A stretch of DNA of 64,000 nt from Terriglobia bacterium (GTDB taxonomy: Bacteria > Acidobacteriota > Terriglobia > UBA7540): positions 1 to 64,000 of the forward strand of contig DASTAW010000054.1 of NCBI GenBank assembly GCA_035712365.1, read 5' to 3'. Within the stretch, counting starts at the first letter, position 1; every line of letters starts with the position of its first letter. Positions 62,198 to 64,000 of this stretch are shown one piece after another. The position numbers and the translations under genes are program-made. The notes beneath the pieces are model-generated. The model had not been told where the DNA came from. It worked only from the letters and a program-made list of their open reading frames with translations, and did no database searches.

Positions 62198-62518
62198 TCA
62201 GCGTGAAGGTCGTGACGTCTCCTCGAATCCCAACAGAGCGCGGATATCCCGGGAGGCGTGGAGCACGCGAATAACTTCAAGTGGCCGCGTTTCGGGCCGA
62301 TAAATGACGAGGTAGGAATAGACCAGGAAAAAACGGTGCCGGCGGTCAGCTAGGTCTTCGCGAAGGTGGCCCATGCCCGGCGTTCTGACCAGTTCTCGGA
62401 TGGCTGCTTCGATCCTGTCGAGCACCCTTTCGGCGGCCTCACGGTTGTCGAGGGCCAGGTAATCCCAAATCTCTTCCGGGTCCCGGCGGGCAAGCGGCGT
62501 GAGGACGAAACGCGTCAC
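62198..62518 (-). CDS. ParE/RelE-superfamily toxin
   Basis: A 106-aa protein starting at GTG 62518, which overlaps the antitoxin stop by four bases (GTGA). The ParE/RelE core is VLTPLARRDPEEIWDYLALDN, a central GHLREDLADRRHRFFLVYSYLVIYR and the C-terminal VIRVLHASRDIRALLG, the typical ParE ending. ParE toxins poison DNA gyrase, whereas RelE types cleave mRNA; ParE is favoured by the overall pattern. The antitoxin gene is upstream, as is standard. Confidence 0.88.
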   Translation of the reverse strand: MTRFVLTPLARRDPEEIWDYLALDNREAAERVLDRIEAAIRELVRTPGMGHLREDLADRRHRFFLVYSYLVIYRPETRPLEVIRVLHASRDIRALLGFEETSRPSR

Positions 62519-62775
62519 GAAGCGCGCCGGGCGGGTCGCCGCCGGCGGATCTTGCGAAAAGCTTCAGGACCGTCAACAAGCTCGCCGCGGTCGGCCTCGG
62601 CGCTCCCACGAGCAATCTCCCTGCGCAACTCCTCAAGGCGCAGCTTTTTCAGCTCCTCGCGCTCTTTCAGCAGGCGAAGGCCCTCACGGATCACTTCGCT
62701 CTGCGACTGGTAGAGGCCGGAATCGACCAGCTCAGCTACGAACTGTTCGAAGACGGGGCCCAGGTTGGCATTCAT
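62515..62775 (-). CDS. ParD-type ribbon-helix-helix antitoxin
   Basis: An 86-aa protein. ATG 62775 is the likely start (AAGGTC upstream); a longer frame to 62817 is unlikely. NANLGPVFEQFVAELVDSGLYQSQSEVIREGLRLLKEREE is the ParD ribbon-helix-helix dimerisation and operator-binding part, split here as residues 2-21 and 22-41. The tail (LRREIARGSAEADRGELVDGPEAF) binds and neutralises the toxin. It should autoregulate the pair. Confidence 0.9.
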   Translation of the reverse strand: MNANLGPVFEQFVAELVDSGLYQSQSEVIREGLRLLKEREELKKLRLEELRREIARGSAEADRGELVDGPEAFRKIRRRRPARRAS

Positions 62776-62995
62776 GGCAAATTGACCTTCCGAGAAATAG
62801 CTTAGTGCGGTTGTCAATAATTGTCAATTTTAGGCAGGAGCAGCAGGCATAGACTTAGCGCCTTTCTGGATGGAGAAAGGGGCCATTTTACCACACGCAC
62901 AGGAACCGGAGCCAAATGATAACTTGAGTTGATTGCAAAACTATCGTTGTATGATGATGGCAATCGACTGGTAGAAAGGGGTTAATTACGCAGGC

Positions 62996-63544
62996 ATGAG
63001 AAAAGTAATCTTTACAATCATAATGGCAACGATTGCAACATGTGCTGCCGGGCAGTCCGCGGCGATAAAGCGTTACGTTGATTACAACCTGGGCTTCGAA
63101 TTGTCATACCCTGCCAGCTATCGAGTGACAGAGCTGCCGTGCGAATTTGCCAGATGGTTTGCGGAGATGGGGTGCCAAAAATTACTTTACTTGAGCAGAG
63201 GCACTGGACAAAGCCAGGGAAATATCGCTCTAATTCTCGACAGAAGACATTTCAGTTTGGCGAGACTGGAAACGGGATACGCCCACACAGGGTGGGTGGA
63301 ACCTCGGCAGATTCAAATTGGCACCCACACGTTTTATTTTTATGGTGCTGGGGGCGGCGGGGTGACCTACCCGGATGATTATCTCTACGACCTGAATGGG
63401 TTGATTCTTAACATCAAATTCGACGGGCCGTATGCGTCAGGCAGCAAGTCGCCTACAGAAGAGACGCAGCAGGTGGAAAAAAAGATTCTCGGAAGCTTTC
63501 GGGTTCTCGCAGTGACAGCCCCTGGCGAATGGCACAGACATTGA
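62996..63544 (+). CDS. Secreted hypothetical protein
   Basis: A 182-aa protein with a signal peptide (MRKVIFTIIMATIATCAAG). GRQ and YVDYNLGFELSYPASYRV resemble the beginning of a PsbP-like fold seen in secreted proteins, with the rest (LSRGTGQSQGNIALILDRRHF, TFYFYGAGGGGVTYPDDYLYDL) of no recognised family. The PsbP-like suggestion is weak. The protein lacks clear catalytic motifs. It starts 221 bases after the antitoxin gene, divergent. Confidence 0.6.
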   Translation: MRKVIFTIIMATIATCAAGQSAAIKRYVDYNLGFELSYPASYRVTELPCEFARWFAEMGCQKLLYLSRGTGQSQGNIALILDRRHFSLARLETGYAHTGWVEPRQIQIGTHTFYFYGAGGGGVTYPDDYLYDLNGLILNIKFDGPYASGSKSPTEETQQVEKKILGSFRVLAVTAPGEWHRH

Positions 63545-63592
63545 TGTTTACTGTCTGCGTTCGGCGAAGCTGAGTGGGGTTAGTATGGGCCA

Positions 63593-63685
63593 GTGAAACA
63601 ACCGCTTCGACACTACGGCGAAAACGGTCTTCAGTTTTTGACCACCGGCCGAATCGATTATTGCCATGGATTGACTGCCATGATG
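63593..63685 (+). pseudogene. Possible remnant of a REP-associated (IS200-like) transposase start
   Basis: The GTG-started frame KQPLRHYGENGLQFLTTGRI resembles the N-terminus of REP-associated tyrosine transposases (pattern LRxYYGxxxLHFLTxSxYRR). The expected catalytic parts do not follow and the frame soon runs through unrelated sequence to a stop at 63785-63787. It may be a decayed fragment. Alternatively it is a chance match. Confidence 0.35.
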
Positions 63686-63825
63686 CTAACTGAAAACGTC
63701 CCGCTGCGCGGAATCGCAGATACTAAAAGGCGAGTATCTGCGCCACCCGCCGTCGCTGCCGGGAGATATTTACCGCCCCTGCCTTGACTTCAAATTACAG
63801 ATGCTGTATTTAGTAGCTCCAGAAC

Positions 63826-64000
63826 ATGGTCACGGCTCGAGTGCCTCTCAGGTTAACGCTTGCTCTCCTCTCCTGCGCAGTCTGCTCCCCGGCGCAGACC
63901 CCGGCGGCGAAAACCAAACAAGATTTTTCCAATGAAGCCGCCGTAATTGAAAGCTATCGCTCGACCTATACTTTCCAGAACGATGGCACTGACACCCAGG
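63826..64000 (+). CDS. Start of a secreted DUF3857-type protein, cut by the window edge
   Basis: ATG 63826 opens a frame to the right edge. A signal peptide (PLRLTLALLSCAVCSPAQ) precedes NEAAVIESYRSTYTFQNDGTDTQ, which matches the start of DUF3857 domains (pattern EAxVIExxRTxYRFENDGT) that usually precede transglutaminase-like or TPR regions. Only 58 residues are visible. The upstream ribosome site is weak. Confidence 0.7.
   Translation, partial: MVTARVPLRLTLALLSCAVCSPAQTPAAKTKQDFSNEAAVIESYRSTYTFQNDGTDTQ

Noticed and set aside
62198-62775. Toxin-antitoxin pair as part of a defence island
   Set aside because: No restriction, CBASS, Gabija or similar genes adjoin it; it is an ordinary ParDE-type pair.

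Overview
The window is a GC-rich, densely coded bacterial chromosome segment that best fits a soil-type Acidobacteriota (Terriglobia/Solibacter-like) genome. The taxonomic reading is an inference from gene content: a DUF5107-TPR secreted protein, many secreted glycoside hydrolases, a phoH-ybeY-corC-era block, ntrYX, a type IV pilus locus with multi-TM TPR proteins of the TMTC type, and small VOC/YciI/DinB/HxlR genes. No rRNA is present to confirm it.

Layout. (1) 1-18 kb: mostly secreted carbohydrate or ester-active proteins (DUF4832 hydrolase-like, Tat-exported CehA/McbA-type PHP metallohydrolase, DUF5107-TPR protein, polysaccharide-deacetylase-like protein, type-B carboxylesterase, GH36 alpha-galactosidase), plus a TolC-family outer-membrane protein and a soluble protein ending in an Mrr_N-like winged helix. 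(2) 18-24.3 kb: truA, then a leftward run of small genes: a MoaD/ThiS-like protein ending in Gly-Gly, VOC, a ribbon-helix-helix antitoxin with a decayed mazF, a BNR propeller, DinB, a membrane protein, YciI, PhnB-like VOC and an HxlR regulator with a palindromic operator candidate. (3) 24.5-33 kb: housekeeping phoH-ybeY-corC-era, then leftward MagIII-like glycosylase-ntrY-ntrX. (4) 33-43.5 kb: type IV pilus genes pilB, pilT, pilC, a 43-aa membrane micro-ORF, then a major pilin gene flanked on both sides by homologous multi-membrane GT-C/TPR (TMTC-like) proteins, then lolA. (5) 43.6-50 kb: HAD phosphatase, tRNA-Ala(CGC), zinc-ribbon protein, S41 C-terminal protease, MFS carboxylate-type transporter, membrane-anchored metallophosphoesterase. 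(6) 50-64 kb: SDR, lutAB (no lutC), GH78 rhamnosidase, FAH-family hydrolase, GH37 trehalase, aminotransferase, a 51-aa zinc ribbon, STAS antagonist, DUF1015, a ParDE toxin-antitoxin pair, a secreted hypothetical, a transposase-like remnant and the start of a DUF3857 protein.

Several short palindromic intergenic elements with inverted ends (148-251, 1810-1911, 4716-4810, 18736-18907, 29801-29822, 43545-43635) suggest non-autonomous REP/MITE families. The most interesting candidate system is the pilin gene sandwiched between two related GT-C/TPR membrane proteins, which may modify the pilin. The second is the GG-ending ubiquitin-fold protein near a BNR propeller with no MoaE or E1 partner in view. 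Start codons were chosen by Shine-Dalgarno position and family N-termini and often differ from the longest reading frame. All functional calls rest on reading the sequence, with no database search.
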